Below the pieces are notes generated by a model. The model did not search any database, was not told the origin of the DNA, and saw nothing but the letters and a program-made list of their open reading frames with translations. The position numbers and the translations under genes are program-made. 64,000 nt of DNA from Dehalococcoidia bacterium (GTDB lineage Bacteria; Chloroflexota; Dehalococcoidia; SM23-28-2): contig JAUWYP010000001.1 of the NCBI GenBank assembly GCA_030615765.1, positions 1-64,000 of the forward strand, read 5' to 3'. Positions within the stretch are counted from its first letter, which is position 1. Each line of letters starts with the position of its first letter. Positions 51,352 through 59,658 of the stretch are shown here, piece after piece.

Positions 51352-52644
51352 ATGGCGGAGCCGTCTGTTCACGTCATACCAGAGCCGGTGGCCATCGAGG
51401 AGACGGGCCTACAGATGGGCTTCCTCGCAGACCTGACGCTGAAGGCCCTGTACCAGACTGGGCGAGCCACAGCTGGGCAACTGGGGGCCATGCTGGCACT
51501 GTCGCAGCCGGTAATGCAGGAGGTGCTGACCTTCCTGAGCCGGGACGGGTTGTGCGAGGTCACGGGGAGCGAGGGACACGCGCTGGCCGACTATCGGTAT
51601 AGCATTACGGGGCGCGGGAGGGAGCGAGCGGCGGAGGCCTTTGAGCACAGCGCCTACCTGGGTCGGGCTCCAGTGCCCCTGGCCGATTACGTGACCCAGG
51701 TGTCGCGGCAGTCGGTCTCCCAGGTCCGCTTCGACGTGGAAACGGTGGAGCGGGCCCTTGACGTGCTGGTTCTGAGCCCTGAGACGCGCAGGCGCATCGG
51801 GCGGGCCATCGCGTCGGGCCGACCGACCCTGATCTATGGAGCGTCTGGGAACGGCAAGAGCACCGCGATCCGGCAGCTGGGGGCAGTGCTCGGTGGGCAG
51901 GTGCTCATCCCCCACGCCCTAGAGGTATACGGACACATCGTGCGGCTCTTCGACCCCTCCAAGCACCAGGTGGTGCAGGACATGAGTGAAGGGCAGGGGA
52001 CGACCCGGCGACGCGACCGGCGCTGGCAGCTGGTGGCCCGTCCTGCTGTCCTGACCGGGGGCGAGCTAAGCCGTCACAGCTTGGAGCTGGTCTTCGACGA
52101 TCGCTCTAAGGTCTACGAGGCCCCGCTCCAAATGAAGGCCAACGGCGGTATTCTCATCCTCGATGATTTCGGCCGGCAGCAGATGTCGGCGGTGGAGTTG
52201 CTCAACCGCTGGATTGTGGCTCTAGAGGGTCGTGTGGATCACCTGTCACTACACACGGGCCAGACCATCGAGGTGCCCTTCGACGTCATCCCCCTCTTTT
52301 GCACCAATCTGCCGCCGGAGCACCTGGCCGACGAGGCCTTTCTGCGGCGCGTCCGCTACAAGGTGGAGATCCCCAACCCCTCCCAGGACGAGTTCCGGAC
52401 CATCTTCGTGCGGGTCTGTCAGGAATATGGCCTGCAGGCTGACGAGGCGACCGTCGAGCACGTGCTCGCGCACTGGTACGAGCCCTTTGGGCGCGAGCTG
52501 CGGGGGTGCCACCCACGCGACCTCATAGAGGCCATTGTGGATGCCGCCCGCTACGAATCACGGAGCGCGATCCTCTCGCCGGAGACCATGGACGAGGCCT
52601 GCCGCACCTACTTTCTCGGCCCGTCCGGCGAGCCAGCGGACTAG
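51352..52644 (+). CDS. AAA ATPase with N-terminal winged helix
   Basis: A 430-residue protein. The N-terminus is a winged-helix-like domain (LKALYQTGRATAGQLGAMLALSQPVMQEVLTFL, about 28-100). The AAA core has Walker A LIYGASGNGKSTAIRQL (about residue 160), Walker B GGILILDDFGRQQMSAVELLNRW and sensor FCTNLPPEHLADEAFLRRVRYKVEIP. Proteins of this architecture are seen in Chloroflexota and near pilus or secretion genes, but none are adjacent. Function unknown; perhaps a remodelling ATPase. GGAGGT precedes the ATG. Confidence 0.75.
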   Translation: MAEPSVHVIPEPVAIEETGLQMGFLADLTLKALYQTGRATAGQLGAMLALSQPVMQEVLTFLSRDGLCEVTGSEGHALADYRYSITGRGRERAAEAFEHSAYLGRAPVPLADYVTQVSRQSVSQVRFDVETVERALDVLVLSPETRRRIGRAIASGRPTLIYGASGNGKSTAIRQLGAVLGGQVLIPHALEVYGHIVRLFDPSKHQVVQDMSEGQGTTRRRDRRWQLVARPAVLTGGELSRHSLELVFDDRSKVYEAPLQMKANGGILILDDFGRQQMSAVELLNRWIVALEGRVDHLSLHTGQTIEVPFDVIPLFCTNLPPEHLADEAFLRRVRYKVEIPNPSQDEFRTIFVRVCQEYGLQADEATVEHVLAHWYEPFGRELRGCHPRDLIEAIVDAARYESRSAILSPETMDEACRTYFLGPSGEPAD

Positions 52645-52749
52645 AGGCGAGGCTGTTAAGGGAGCGACGAAGCTATCCTTGGGCCTCTGGGGACAGCGCC
52701 CGGGCCCCTACGCCTGACAGGCCGGGGGCACTACTTGTGACTCCGCCCA

Positions 52750-53028
52750 TCATCGGCTCAAAGGCGAAGCATATACCTCGCCGGAAGCCTGCCATACCAT
52801 CCTCGTTCCGTCTGAGCCATTGTCCCGGTCTAGCCAGGAGCTGCCGGCGAGGGCGGGCTGTCCTAGTGGCTGGAGGTGCTTTGGCTCTAGCTCAAGAGGG
52901 TCAAACTCGTAGCCACAGTCCTCGCAGGCATAGAAGGGCCCCCACAGGTCGAAGAGTGCGGATAGAGAACTAGCACAATGGGGACAAGTCCCGTAAGAGA
53001 TCAGCGCTGAGTAGCGTATCGAAACCAT
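52750..53028 (-). CDS. Small zinc-ribbon protein
   Basis: A 92-residue protein with a clear zinc ribbon, GTCPHCASSLSALFDLWGPFYACEDCGYEF (residues ~13-42), and a polar C-terminus. AAGGAG lies 6 bases before the ATG. Convergent with the AAA ATPase gene. It may bind nucleic acid or a protein partner; nothing more can be said. Confidence 0.6.
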   Translation of the reverse strand: MVSIRYSALISYGTCPHCASSLSALFDLWGPFYACEDCGYEFDPLELEPKHLQPLGQPALAGSSWLDRDNGSDGTRMVWQASGEVYASPLSR

Positions 53029-53267
53029 TCCTTGCTCCTTCCCATAAACGAGAGAGTGATGGACCGGTTGTAGGACGGCAACACATGATGAGCTTTGTCG
53101 GGGCTTACATCGCGTGCAAAACTAGAGACGCCAGACATCCTATGGGTGTTACGAGGTTTTGGGACTAGGGGCTTCTTGTAGTGGAAATGGAAGTGGTTTG
53201 CCGCTCTCTGTGGTCTCGGTCCTGTCCCGCCGGACACTCCTCACCGAGTCCTCTGCTCGTCCTGCCG

Positions 53268-53346
53268 CTGGCCAGCGCTATCCTGCGGTTCGTGGTGGTG
53301 GCGGCTTCTTCCCTTGTCAACCCTGGCGGCTGCGAGTAGGATGAGG
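53268..53346 (+). repeat. Composite dispersed repeat (families A + B)
   Basis: Family A word in reverse (53268-53298) followed by family B (53311-53346, CCCTTGTCAACCCTGGCGG, then CTGCGAGTAGGATGAGG). Inverted relative to the copy at 42909-42997 inside the element. The stretch 53029-53405 holds nothing else recognisable. Confidence 0.6.
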
Positions 53347-53405
53347 GCGTCAGTAACCGCTCGCCATGCCGAGGAACAGGGCCCTTAGCTGATCGGGAGG
53401 GGAAG

Positions 53406-54317
53406 ATGACTCGAAGAATCACTACCTGCAGGCTTTGGCTGGCCCTGGGGGGTCTCCTCATTGTCCTTCTGCTGCTGGCTGGCTGTGAGGAAACAGAGGA
53501 GAGCTCGTCCCTGACGCCCACGCCGACACCCATCGTTACCGTAACCGTTGAGGCCAGTCCCACTTCAACGCCGATGCCCACGCCGACGCCCACGCCGACG
53601 CTAGAACCTACCGAGGAAGCCACGCCAGTGGTAACTCCGATGGGGCCCGATTTGGGTGCCCTACAACAGTTGGCTGCCCCCGATGCCAAGAACGCGAGCA
53701 TACGCGAGTTCGAGCTGAACGACGAGACGTTTGCCGAGCTGGCGTACGATCTGCAACAGCGTGTCGCCTCACCGGCCTTCGGCTCTTACGGCGGCGTAAT
53801 GGATACGGACAGACAGTACTTGGAGGTGTATCGCTGGGTAGATGGCTCGTGGGAGAGAGCGTTTAGCCTCTACGAATTCTTGCCAGCGATTTACCCGCTA
53901 GAGGAACTCGGCCCCGTAGTCGACAACAAGCCTCAGACAGCAACTGCCATTATCGGTGCTGGGCTAACGCCTGTGCAGTCCGAGGCAGAAATCGGTGATG
54001 TGCTGGTCCTCGAGACGAGCGTAATGGCTGGCCCAGAGGGATGGCAGCATCCTGCGCCGACCATCACTGCGCTGGTATGGGAGAATGGCGAGTTTCACAT
54101 AGCGTATTCAGAAGAGTTCAGCGTTAGAGGCGGAATGGTCTGGGTTCGGTCCGAGGGCGAGTACATAGAGCTGGCAGTGGACGCGTACCTGGCTACAGAC
54201 CCCATGTGTTGCCCATCGGGCTGGGAGATGCTACGCCTTGCTCCCACAGAGTTGGGCGACCTATGGCCTGAGGAACGGTGTGTAGGGCCTGAACATCACT
54301 ACTGCTTGGACGAGTAG
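53406..54317 (+). CDS. Lipoprotein with Thr/Pro linker
   Basis: A 303-residue extracytoplasmic protein. The signal ends in lipobox LLLAGC (Cys at about residue 27), followed by a linker of repeated PTPTP units to about residue 78. The ~225-residue C-terminal domain (ELNDETFAELAYDLQQRV, LEVYRWVDGSWERAFSLYEFLPA) alternates beta-type segments and resembles surface-exposed sensory or VCBS-like lipoproteins, but I recognise no family. GGGAGGGGAAG precedes the ATG. Four cysteines near the end (MCCPSG, RCVGPEHHYC) could form disulphides. Confidence 0.7.
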   Translation: MTRRITTCRLWLALGGLLIVLLLLAGCEETEESSSLTPTPTPIVTVTVEASPTSTPMPTPTPTPTLEPTEEATPVVTPMGPDLGALQQLAAPDAKNASIREFELNDETFAELAYDLQQRVASPAFGSYGGVMDTDRQYLEVYRWVDGSWERAFSLYEFLPAIYPLEELGPVVDNKPQTATAIIGAGLTPVQSEAEIGDVLVLETSVMAGPEGWQHPAPTITALVWENGEFHIAYSEEFSVRGGMVWVRSEGEYIELAVDAYLATDPMCCPSGWEMLRLAPTELGDLWPEERCVGPEHHYCLDE

Positions 54318-54398
54318 GGCTGGTGGTTCCTGGCCCAAGTAGAGCACTCTGGCATCCCTGCTCCTGGTTTTCGTGGGAGTTGTCACGCACATCGGACT

Positions 54399-54429
54399 CC
54401 TTGCCAAGCCTCGCGGCTGCGAGTACTAT
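54399..54429 (+). repeat. Family B dispersed repeat copy
   Basis: CCTTGCCAAGCCTCGCGG followed by CTGCGAGTACTAT; keeps the CTCGC-GGCT-GCGAG hairpin. Immediately upstream of the next lipoprotein gene. Confidence 0.5.
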
Positions 54430-54464
54430 TGCGGCGTCGGAGCCCGGTGTAGGGGAGGTGCGTC

Positions 54465-54893
54465 TTGAAGTATCCATGGCAGTACCTGATGGTCGCCGGC
54501 GGCCTGATGCTGGTGGCCGTGCTCGGTGCAGGTTGCGAGGGGGAGTTGATAGAGTCGTTTCCCGAGATGACGCCGCCCGCTGAGGGCGAGGGCGGCATCA
54601 GGGGCCACATGCACGGCGGTCCCACCAAGGCCGCCCTTTGCAGCGAAGAGTGGGACATAGGAGGGGAGCTCTTGCCCGCGGTGACCTGCCCGGGCTCGGA
54701 ACAGACCGCTGATGTAGACGCCTCGGAGAATGACCTGTTCTTCTTCGATGAGGTCGAGCCTGGCGACTACTGGTTGCTAGGGAAAGGTGACGTATTCCCG
54801 GAGTGGTACCTGATCGGGGAACACGGCCACAAGGTGACGGTGAAGGAGGGTGAGTGGAGCGACGTGGTCACCTTCGATGTCGAAGGGAGCTGA
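54465..54893 (+). CDS. Small lipoprotein with Cna-B-like domain
   Basis: A 142-residue lipoprotein starting at TTG 54465 behind GGAGGTG. The signal ends in the lipobox LGAGC (about residue 24). The mature part, GIRGHMHGGPTKAALCSEEWD...DLFFFDEVEPGDYWLLGKGDVFPEWYL, has the strand order of carboxypeptidase-regulatory/Cna-B-type beta sandwiches (FFDEVEPGDYWL is the typical F-x-x-V-x-P-G-x-Y strand). Function at the cell surface is unknown. Confidence 0.68.
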   Translation: MKYPWQYLMVAGGLMLVAVLGAGCEGELIESFPEMTPPAEGEGGIRGHMHGGPTKAALCSEEWDIGGELLPAVTCPGSEQTADVDASENDLFFFDEVEPGDYWLLGKGDVFPEWYLIGEHGHKVTVKEGEWSDVVTFDVEGS

Positions 54894-54964
54894 GGCTGCC
54901 TGCTCGGCAGGCATGTTTGGGCGAGCTAGCTCCCGGCTGTCTCTGTTTCGACACCAGAATTCGA

Positions 54965-54993
54965 TTGACAACGTGACATAATCATGCTAGGCT
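54965..54993 (+). promoter_or_regulatory. Promoter of the small membrane protein
   Basis: TTGACA (54965-54970), 17-base spacer, extended -10 TGC-TAGGCT (54988-54993). Confidence 0.6.
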
Positions 54994-55026
54994 CTGGTTG
55001 CCGGCCTAAGCTAGGGACATCCTGCG

Positions 55027-55224
55027 ATGGTCGGCAAGTCTTATACCCCGTGGTACGTGAAGGTAGCGGTGAAATTGATTTGGCTCGGGTTAGCGAGCCT
55101 AGCCGCGATGATGGCGCTCAAACTCGGTGGCGTGATTGGGTGGACCGGATTTGGGCTGGGGGCGTTCGCGATGTTCGAATTCGCGCTCTGGGCCGATTGG
55201 CAGTGGCCGGACATGAGGGGCTGA
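55027..55224 (+). CDS. Small membrane protein, two helices
   Basis: A 65-residue protein with two hydrophobic segments (VAVKLIWLGLASLAAMMAL and GWTGFGLGAFAMFEFAL) joined by a short turn and ending in a Trp-rich polar tail (WADWQWPDMRG). It has its own promoter about 30 bases upstream of the ATG. No family is recognised. Confidence 0.5.
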   Translation: MVGKSYTPWYVKVAVKLIWLGLASLAAMMALKLGGVIGWTGFGLGAFAMFEFALWADWQWPDMRG

Positions 55225-55296
55225 GAACAGCCACGGCCGGCCAGCAGTAGCAGTCAGTTTTCGCATTCAGTCAGGGAACCTCTAACCCCTCGCCTG

Positions 55297-55325
55297 ATGA
55301 CAGGCAATGTCGGGGCGAATATAAT
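55297..55325 (+). promoter_or_regulatory. purU operon promoter
   Basis: ATGACA (55297-55302), 17-base spacer, TATAAT (55320-55325). Start expected near 55332, leaving a leader of about 110 bases before purU. Confidence 0.65.
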
Positions 55326-55446
55326 GAACCTCCAGGGAGAGCTCAGGACACGGCTCGCTATGCCCCGACCAGTTGTCGATGCTTGGCAATCCTGGCGTAG
55401 CCGTAGTCGCTGAGGCGGTACCCGGAAGCGTTGCTGTAGCTGAGTG

Positions 55447-56310
55447 ATGGCGAGGGACACGACCACTGCCGTTCTACTTCTGTCCTGCCAGGACAAGAAG
55501 GGCCTGGTGGCAGGGACCTCGGAATTTATCTATCGGAACAACGGCAACATAGTTCACGCCGATCAGCATGTCGACATAGAGGCCGGTCTCTTTCTTCAAA
55601 GGGTGGAGTGGGAGCTGGCCGACTTTCGTATCCCCCGTGCTGAGCTTGCCGACGCCTTTAGGGCTATCGCCGAGAAGTTCGGCATGCAGTGGGAGCTGCA
55701 CTTCTCGGACTACGTTCCGCGGATGGTCATCTTCGTGTCGAAGCTGGAACACTGCCTTTCCGACCTTCTGGTGCGACAGCGGATGGGGGAATTTGCAGCC
55801 GAGATTCCCCTCGTGATCAGCAACCATCCGGACCTGCAGCAGCTCGTGGAGACTTTCGGGCCTGAGTACCACTTCTATCCGGTCACGAAGGAGACGAAGG
55901 CCGCTCAGGAGAAGAAGCAGATCGAGTTGCTGCAGGAGGCGCGAATAGACCTGGTGGTTCTCGCCAGGTACATGCAGATACTGAGCGGGGAGTTCGTGAC
56001 GCGCTTCGGGAACCGGATTATCAACATCCACCACTCGTTCCTCCCCGCCTTCCCCGGCGGGCGCCCCTATCATCAGGCGTACGAGCGGGGGGTGAAGATA
56101 ATCGGTGCCACCAGCCACTACGCGACCGAGGAGCTGGACCAGGGCCCCATAATCGAACAGGACGTGGTGCGGGTCAGCCATCGGGACTCTGTGCCGGATC
56201 TCGTCAGGAAAGGCAAGGACCTGGAGAAGATTGTGCTGGCGCGGGCGGTTTCGCTGCACCTGGGCAACAGGATCCTGGTCTACGGCAACAAGACCGTGGT
56301 GTTCGATTGA
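55447..56310 (+). CDS. purU: Formyltetrahydrofolate deformylase
   Basis: Hydrolyses 10-formyl-THF to formate and THF, balancing one-carbon pools and feeding purine synthesis. 287 residues from ATG 55447 (a GTG directly before it is also possible). The N-terminal ACT domain (LLLSCQDKKGLVAGTSEFIYRNNGNIVHADQHVD) is followed by the formyltransferase-fold catalytic domain with VISNHPDL, VLARYMQILSGEFV and the catalytic NIHHSFLPAFPGGRPYHQAYERGVKIIGATSHY...DQGPIIEQD. First gene of an apparent purU-cutA-selenoprotein operon. Confidence 0.95.
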   Translation: MARDTTTAVLLLSCQDKKGLVAGTSEFIYRNNGNIVHADQHVDIEAGLFLQRVEWELADFRIPRAELADAFRAIAEKFGMQWELHFSDYVPRMVIFVSKLEHCLSDLLVRQRMGEFAAEIPLVISNHPDLQQLVETFGPEYHFYPVTKETKAAQEKKQIELLQEARIDLVVLARYMQILSGEFVTRFGNRIINIHHSFLPAFPGGRPYHQAYERGVKIIGATSHYATEELDQGPIIEQDVVRVSHRDSVPDLVRKGKDLEKIVLARAVSLHLGNRILVYGNKTVVFD

Positions 56311-56346
56311 TGCCCGGTGCACTCATCCCGCTGAAAGGAACTGAGC

Positions 56347-56667
56347 ATGGCGGTATATATCCAGGTGGTGACAACAACAGACAGCGCCGACGTTGCCAGC
56401 AGAATAGCCCAGACCCTGCTCGAGAGGCGGGCCGCCGCTTGTGTCCAGGTTTTCGGTCCGGTTCAGAGCAAGTACTGGTGGAAAGGGAAGATAGAGGCGG
56501 CGGAGGAATGGGTGTGCATGATCAAGGCAAGGTCGGCGGACTACGAGACGATAGAAGCTCTGATAAGCGAGGCCCATTCCTACGAGGTTCCCGAGATCCT
56601 TGCTTTCCCCGTGCAGCAGGGGAGCCGTCGCTACCTTGAATGGCTCGAGGCCGAAACCTCAAGATGA
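56347..56667 (+). CDS. cutA: Divalent-cation tolerance protein CutA
   Basis: A 106-residue CutA1 trimer subunit: YIQVVTTTDSADVASRIAQTLLERRAAACVQV, YWWKGKIEAAEEWVCMIKAR and the tail YEVPEILAFPVQQGSRRYLEWLEAET are classic. Linked to copper and other divalent-metal tolerance, although its exact function is still debated. AAAGGAA precedes the ATG; 36 bases after purU. Confidence 0.94.
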   Translation: MAVYIQVVTTTDSADVASRIAQTLLERRAAACVQVFGPVQSKYWWKGKIEAAEEWVCMIKARSADYETIEALISEAHSYEVPEILAFPVQQGSRRYLEWLEAETSR

Positions 56668-56761
56668 TGGCTCTTGGCTAGCCAGCCCGCTCCGGCCATA
56701 GAAGCGCGATCCCCTGCCCTCCACCAAAGCCCGACCGACGGGCGCTGAAAGGAGCATCCCC

Positions 56762-57310
56762 ATGCCCTGGATCAGGACCGTTCCCTATGAGGAGGCCAGT
56801 GGTATCCTCAAGCAGGAGTACGACGGCGCCCTCAAGCGGGCCGGCCGTATCTACAACATCGTCAGCCTGCAAAGCCTGCGGCCACGCGCCCTGAGGGCCT
56901 CCATCCGCCTGTACGGGGAGCTGATGAACGCTCCCTCCGGCCTCAGCCGTGTCCAGCGGGAGGCGATAGCCACGGTGGTGTCGCGCACGCTGGGCTGCCA
57001 CTACTGAACGGAGGCCCACGCAGAGGATCTGCGTACGGTCAGCGGCGATGAGCAGCTCGCGCGGCGGGTCAAGGAGGACTACCGCTCGGCCCCCATCGAC
57101 GGGGCGACGCGGGCGCTGCTCGATTTCGCCGTGATGGTCACCCACGACGCCACCAAGGTCACGCCTCGTGACCTCGAGGCGCTGCGCGCTGAGGGCTTCG
57201 GCGATGAGGACATCCTGGACGCGGTGGGGATCATCGGCTTCTTCAACTACTACGCGCGCATGGCGGACGCCCTGGGAGTGGAGCTGGAGGCGGACTGGGC
57301 GGAGGAGTGA
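56762..57310 (+). CDS. AhpD-like (carboxymuconolactone decarboxylase) selenoprotein with in-frame UGA
   Basis: Reading through UGA at 57005-57007 gives 182 residues of the peroxidase-related AhpD-like family. The active-site motif CxxC-x3-H appears as C-H-Y-UGA-T-E-A-H, so UGA stands exactly where the second redox Cys belongs. Homology continues unbroken on both sides (VSRTLGCHY | TEAHAEDLRTVSGDEQLARRVK, then ALLDFAVMVTHDATKVTPRDL and DAVGIIGFFNYYARMADALGVEL). A hairpin follows the UGA at SECIS distance. AAAGGAG lies 7 bases before the ATG. Selenocysteine is inferred; a nonsense mutation is the alternative. Confidence 0.82.
57018..57034 (+). promoter_or_regulatory. SECIS-like hairpin for selenocysteine insertion
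   Basis: ACGCAGA-GGA-TCTGCGT, a perfect 7-bp stem with loop GGA. The loop starts 18 bases after the UGA, inside the 16-37 base range of bacterial SECIS elements, and begins with G as those usually do. Confidence 0.65.
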
Positions 57311-57343
57311 GCTAGCTTGCGTTCTAGTTTCAGGTCAGCAACC

Positions 57344-57372
57344 TTGCCGACCTTCGCGTCTGAGAGTAAAAT
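57344..57372 (+). promoter_or_regulatory. Promoter of lipoprotein 57382, nearly leaderless
   Basis: TTGCCG (57344-57349), 17-base spacer, TAAAAT (57367-57372). The predicted start is about 57379, three bases before the ATG. Confidence 0.6.
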
Positions 57373-57381
57373 CGCGATGCT

Positions 57382-58044
57382 ATGAAGAGATTCCTCACGC
57401 CGTGGCTGTTCCTGATCTTGCTGCTGCCCGGCATCGCTCTTGTCGCTTGCACGGAGGAAGAAGAGGGGAGGCCGACCGCGACGCCCGCTGTGACTGCTAC
57501 CCCGAAAGCAAGCCCTACACCAGCGGTCACTCCAACGACTGCGGCCACGGCTACCCCTGGAGCGACAGCGACTCCACAAGCCACGCCCACGCCTATTGCC
57601 AGCCCGCCACCGGAACTGCAGGCCATGCTCTCCGGCAAGGTGAAGGCGCAGGAGGCGGGGGTCGTGATCACTGACGCCGGAGAGGAGCTTCGCGTCTCCC
57701 TGAGCGATGAGGGTTACCTGTGGCGCTTTGAGCCAGGTGACCCCTGGACGGTCAGCCGGGCGGACGGCATCGTTCTTCTGTCCGGCACCATTGTTGGGGA
57801 AGCCCATCAGTGGGAGGCGGTTACGGGGTTCGTTCGCCTGGATGACGGGCGCCCAGTGGCCTATCACCTGGATATCGATGACAACTGGTACGTCTATCCA
57901 GCGGAGGAGATGTGCCGGCTGGCGGGATACTACGTCAGACGCCTGGAGGGCAGCGGTTCCGTCGTGCTCCAGGGCTTCGTGGACGTAGTGGCCATCTGCC
58001 GAGAGAAGCTGGGCATCACAGAGGGTATTCCGGAAACGCCCTGA
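57382..58044 (+). CDS. Lipoprotein with Thr/Pro/Ala linker
   Basis: A 220-residue extracytoplasmic lipoprotein. Signal with lipobox ALVAC (Cys about residue 23), acidic run, then a TPAVTATPKASPTP-type linker to about residue 72. The globular domain (LSGKVKAQEAGVVITDAGEELRVSLSD, WRFEPGDPWTVSRADGIVLLSG, AYHLDIDDNWYVYPAEEMCRL) is of unknown family. There is no ribosome site and the promoter abuts the ATG. Architecture matches the other lipoproteins of this window, which probably share a surface role. Confidence 0.7.
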   Translation: MKRFLTPWLFLILLLPGIALVACTEEEEGRPTATPAVTATPKASPTPAVTPTTAATATPGATATPQATPTPIASPPPELQAMLSGKVKAQEAGVVITDAGEELRVSLSDEGYLWRFEPGDPWTVSRADGIVLLSGTIVGEAHQWEAVTGFVRLDDGRPVAYHLDIDDNWYVYPAEEMCRLAGYYVRRLEGSGSVVLQGFVDVVAICREKLGITEGIPETP

Positions 58045-58123
58045 AGCGGTGCTTCGCGGGCCCTATGGGAAGGCGGGCATGGCCTCTTCCTTTCCAGCCT
58101 GTCCTCTCCTGAATGGGCGCTGG

Positions 58124-59440
58124 CTATTCTGTCTCCTCCTCCGGGGGCACCCATACCGGGCCGAAGAACTCCCACCTGCCCTTCCCATGCTCGTCGACGA
58201 CAGCCCGCAGCATCACGCCGTCCTCCAGGACCCTGTGGTCGGTGTCGGAGAGGGAGATGCTCACTTCGTCCAGGAACAAGTCGCTGTGATAGTCCGTAAG
58301 GGACTCGACGGCGTCCAGGAGCCCCTCTCGGGTGAGGTTGTCGCAGGTTCTGCTGAGCGCCTCCACCGCCAGCTCTCCCACCGTCTGGGCGTAGACGGTG
58401 AAGTTGGTGGGGGTGGGCCCGCCGTACTCCTTCATGAGCCGGTAGTGTTCGGCTACGGCCGGGTCGTCGGTCCAGGTCGCCAGCTTGACGCCCTGGAAGC
58501 TAATGGCCCCCTCCAGGAGCTCGGGCGGGACGAACTGAAACATCATTTCGTCGGCGCTGACGTAGCTCAAGAACCACTGGGGATACCAGCCCAGGCGGGC
58601 GGCCTGCTTAATGGCCTGAGCGCTGAAGCCGGGAGTGGCATTGGTGGTGACCACCTCGGCGCCGGCCTTTTTCATGTTGGTCACCTGGGAGCTGATGGAT
58701 ACCGCGGTGATCTCGAAGCTCTGCTCGGAGACGATCTGGTTCTTATCGGGGTCAAGGCCCAGCTTGACCCCTTCCAGGCAGTCGGTACCCATGGCGAGAT
58801 TCGGATAGAGGACAGCCACTTTCTTGCCGGGCAGGTTTTCGGAGATGTACTGGCCGAAGGCCAATCCCTCCAGTTCGTTGCTGCCGATCATCTGGACGGT
58901 CCAGGGGTGCCCCTCGGGGTCATCGCCGAACATGTGAGCCCCGACGGAGACCAGGATGTCGGGCACGCCGTTCTCATTCAGGTAGTCCCAGACGGCGGGA
59001 TGGGGAGCATCGCCCAGGGAGCCAACGATGGCGAATACCTTGTCCTGTTCCACCAGCTTGCGCACCGCCTCGATGGCCCTAGCCGGGTCGTCCTGGTTGT
59101 CCTCCACCTTGTAGACGATCTTGCGACTGCAGACGCCCCCCTGGGTGTCGTTGATGTAATCGAAGTAGGCTTGTGTGGCCTGAGGGATCGTGGCGTACAC
59201 CGCCGCCAGGGCGCCACTGAGGGGTACATCGGCTCCCAGGATTATCTCCGTGTCGGTGATGCCGGGCACCTCCGCCGTGGCGGCAGGAGTGGCGGTCACC
59301 GCGGCTGTGGGCGTGTCGGTAGGGGTGGGAGTCGCCTCTTCTTCCTCTCCGCAGGCCACCGCGAGGGTGATGACAACCAGACAGGCTGTAAGCAGAGCAG
59401 TGGTTTTGCCTGGCAACGGCGGGGCATACTTGACCTTCAT
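58124..59440 (-). CDS. Solute-binding lipoprotein, LivJ type (paralogue 2)
   Basis: Substrate-binding protein of an ABC transporter, 438 residues from ATG 59440 (chosen to match paralogue 3, which starts MKVKYA; an ATG at 59452 is also in frame). Lipobox LAVAC, acidic run, Thr/Pro linker, then GITDTEIILGADVPLSG and the Peripla_BP_6 domain with TQGGVCSRKIVYKVEDN and FAIVGSLGDAPHPAVWDYLN. Strongly similar to the copy at 60552 over its whole length, and the promoter region is duplicated too. No permease genes nearby; ligand unknown. Confidence 0.88.
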   Translation of the reverse strand: MKVKYAPPLPGKTTALLTACLVVITLAVACGEEEEATPTPTDTPTAAVTATPAATAEVPGITDTEIILGADVPLSGALAAVYATIPQATQAYFDYINDTQGGVCSRKIVYKVEDNQDDPARAIEAVRKLVEQDKVFAIVGSLGDAPHPAVWDYLNENGVPDILVSVGAHMFGDDPEGHPWTVQMIGSNELEGLAFGQYISENLPGKKVAVLYPNLAMGTDCLEGVKLGLDPDKNQIVSEQSFEITAVSISSQVTNMKKAGAEVVTTNATPGFSAQAIKQAARLGWYPQWFLSYVSADEMMFQFVPPELLEGAISFQGVKLATWTDDPAVAEHYRLMKEYGGPTPTNFTVYAQTVGELAVEALSRTCDNLTREGLLDAVESLTDYHSDLFLDEVSISLSDTDHRVLEDGVMLRAVVDEHGKGRWEFFGPVWVPPEEETE

Positions 59441-59503
59441 CTTATCCGACACCCTCCATGAAACTCGCCCAGTCCTGACAATGGGACCAGTGCTGGCAGT
59501 CGA

Positions 59504-59532
59504 AGGTTAGTCCTGGCAGGAGTCGCTGTCAA
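59504..59532 (-). promoter_or_regulatory. Promoter of solute-binding paralogue 2
   Basis: TTGACA (59527-59532), 17-base spacer, TAACCT (59504-59509), minus strand. The same arrangement, with the same surrounding bases, precedes paralogue 3. Confidence 0.65.
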
Positions 59533-59617
59533 CCAGCGGCGCTCCTTTCCCTTCTGCATGCCGCTTGACGGATCGGGTTCGCAGGCGGGGGATAGGCGGC
59601 TAAGGCCGCGGCCACCG

Positions 59618-59649
59618 CCGCCACGAACCACCCGATGGCGGTGGGCAGC
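59618..59649 (+). repeat. Family A dispersed repeat copy
   Basis: CCGCCACGAACCACCCGATG followed by GCGGTGGGCAG. Lies between the promoter of paralogue 2 and the tandem operators. Confidence 0.5.
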
Positions 59650-59658
59650 AGGAAGACC

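Noticed and set aside
55332-55446. purU leader as a tetrahydrofolate or glycine riboswitch
   Set aside because: The ~110-base leader suggested one, but I could not find the conserved core of either class.
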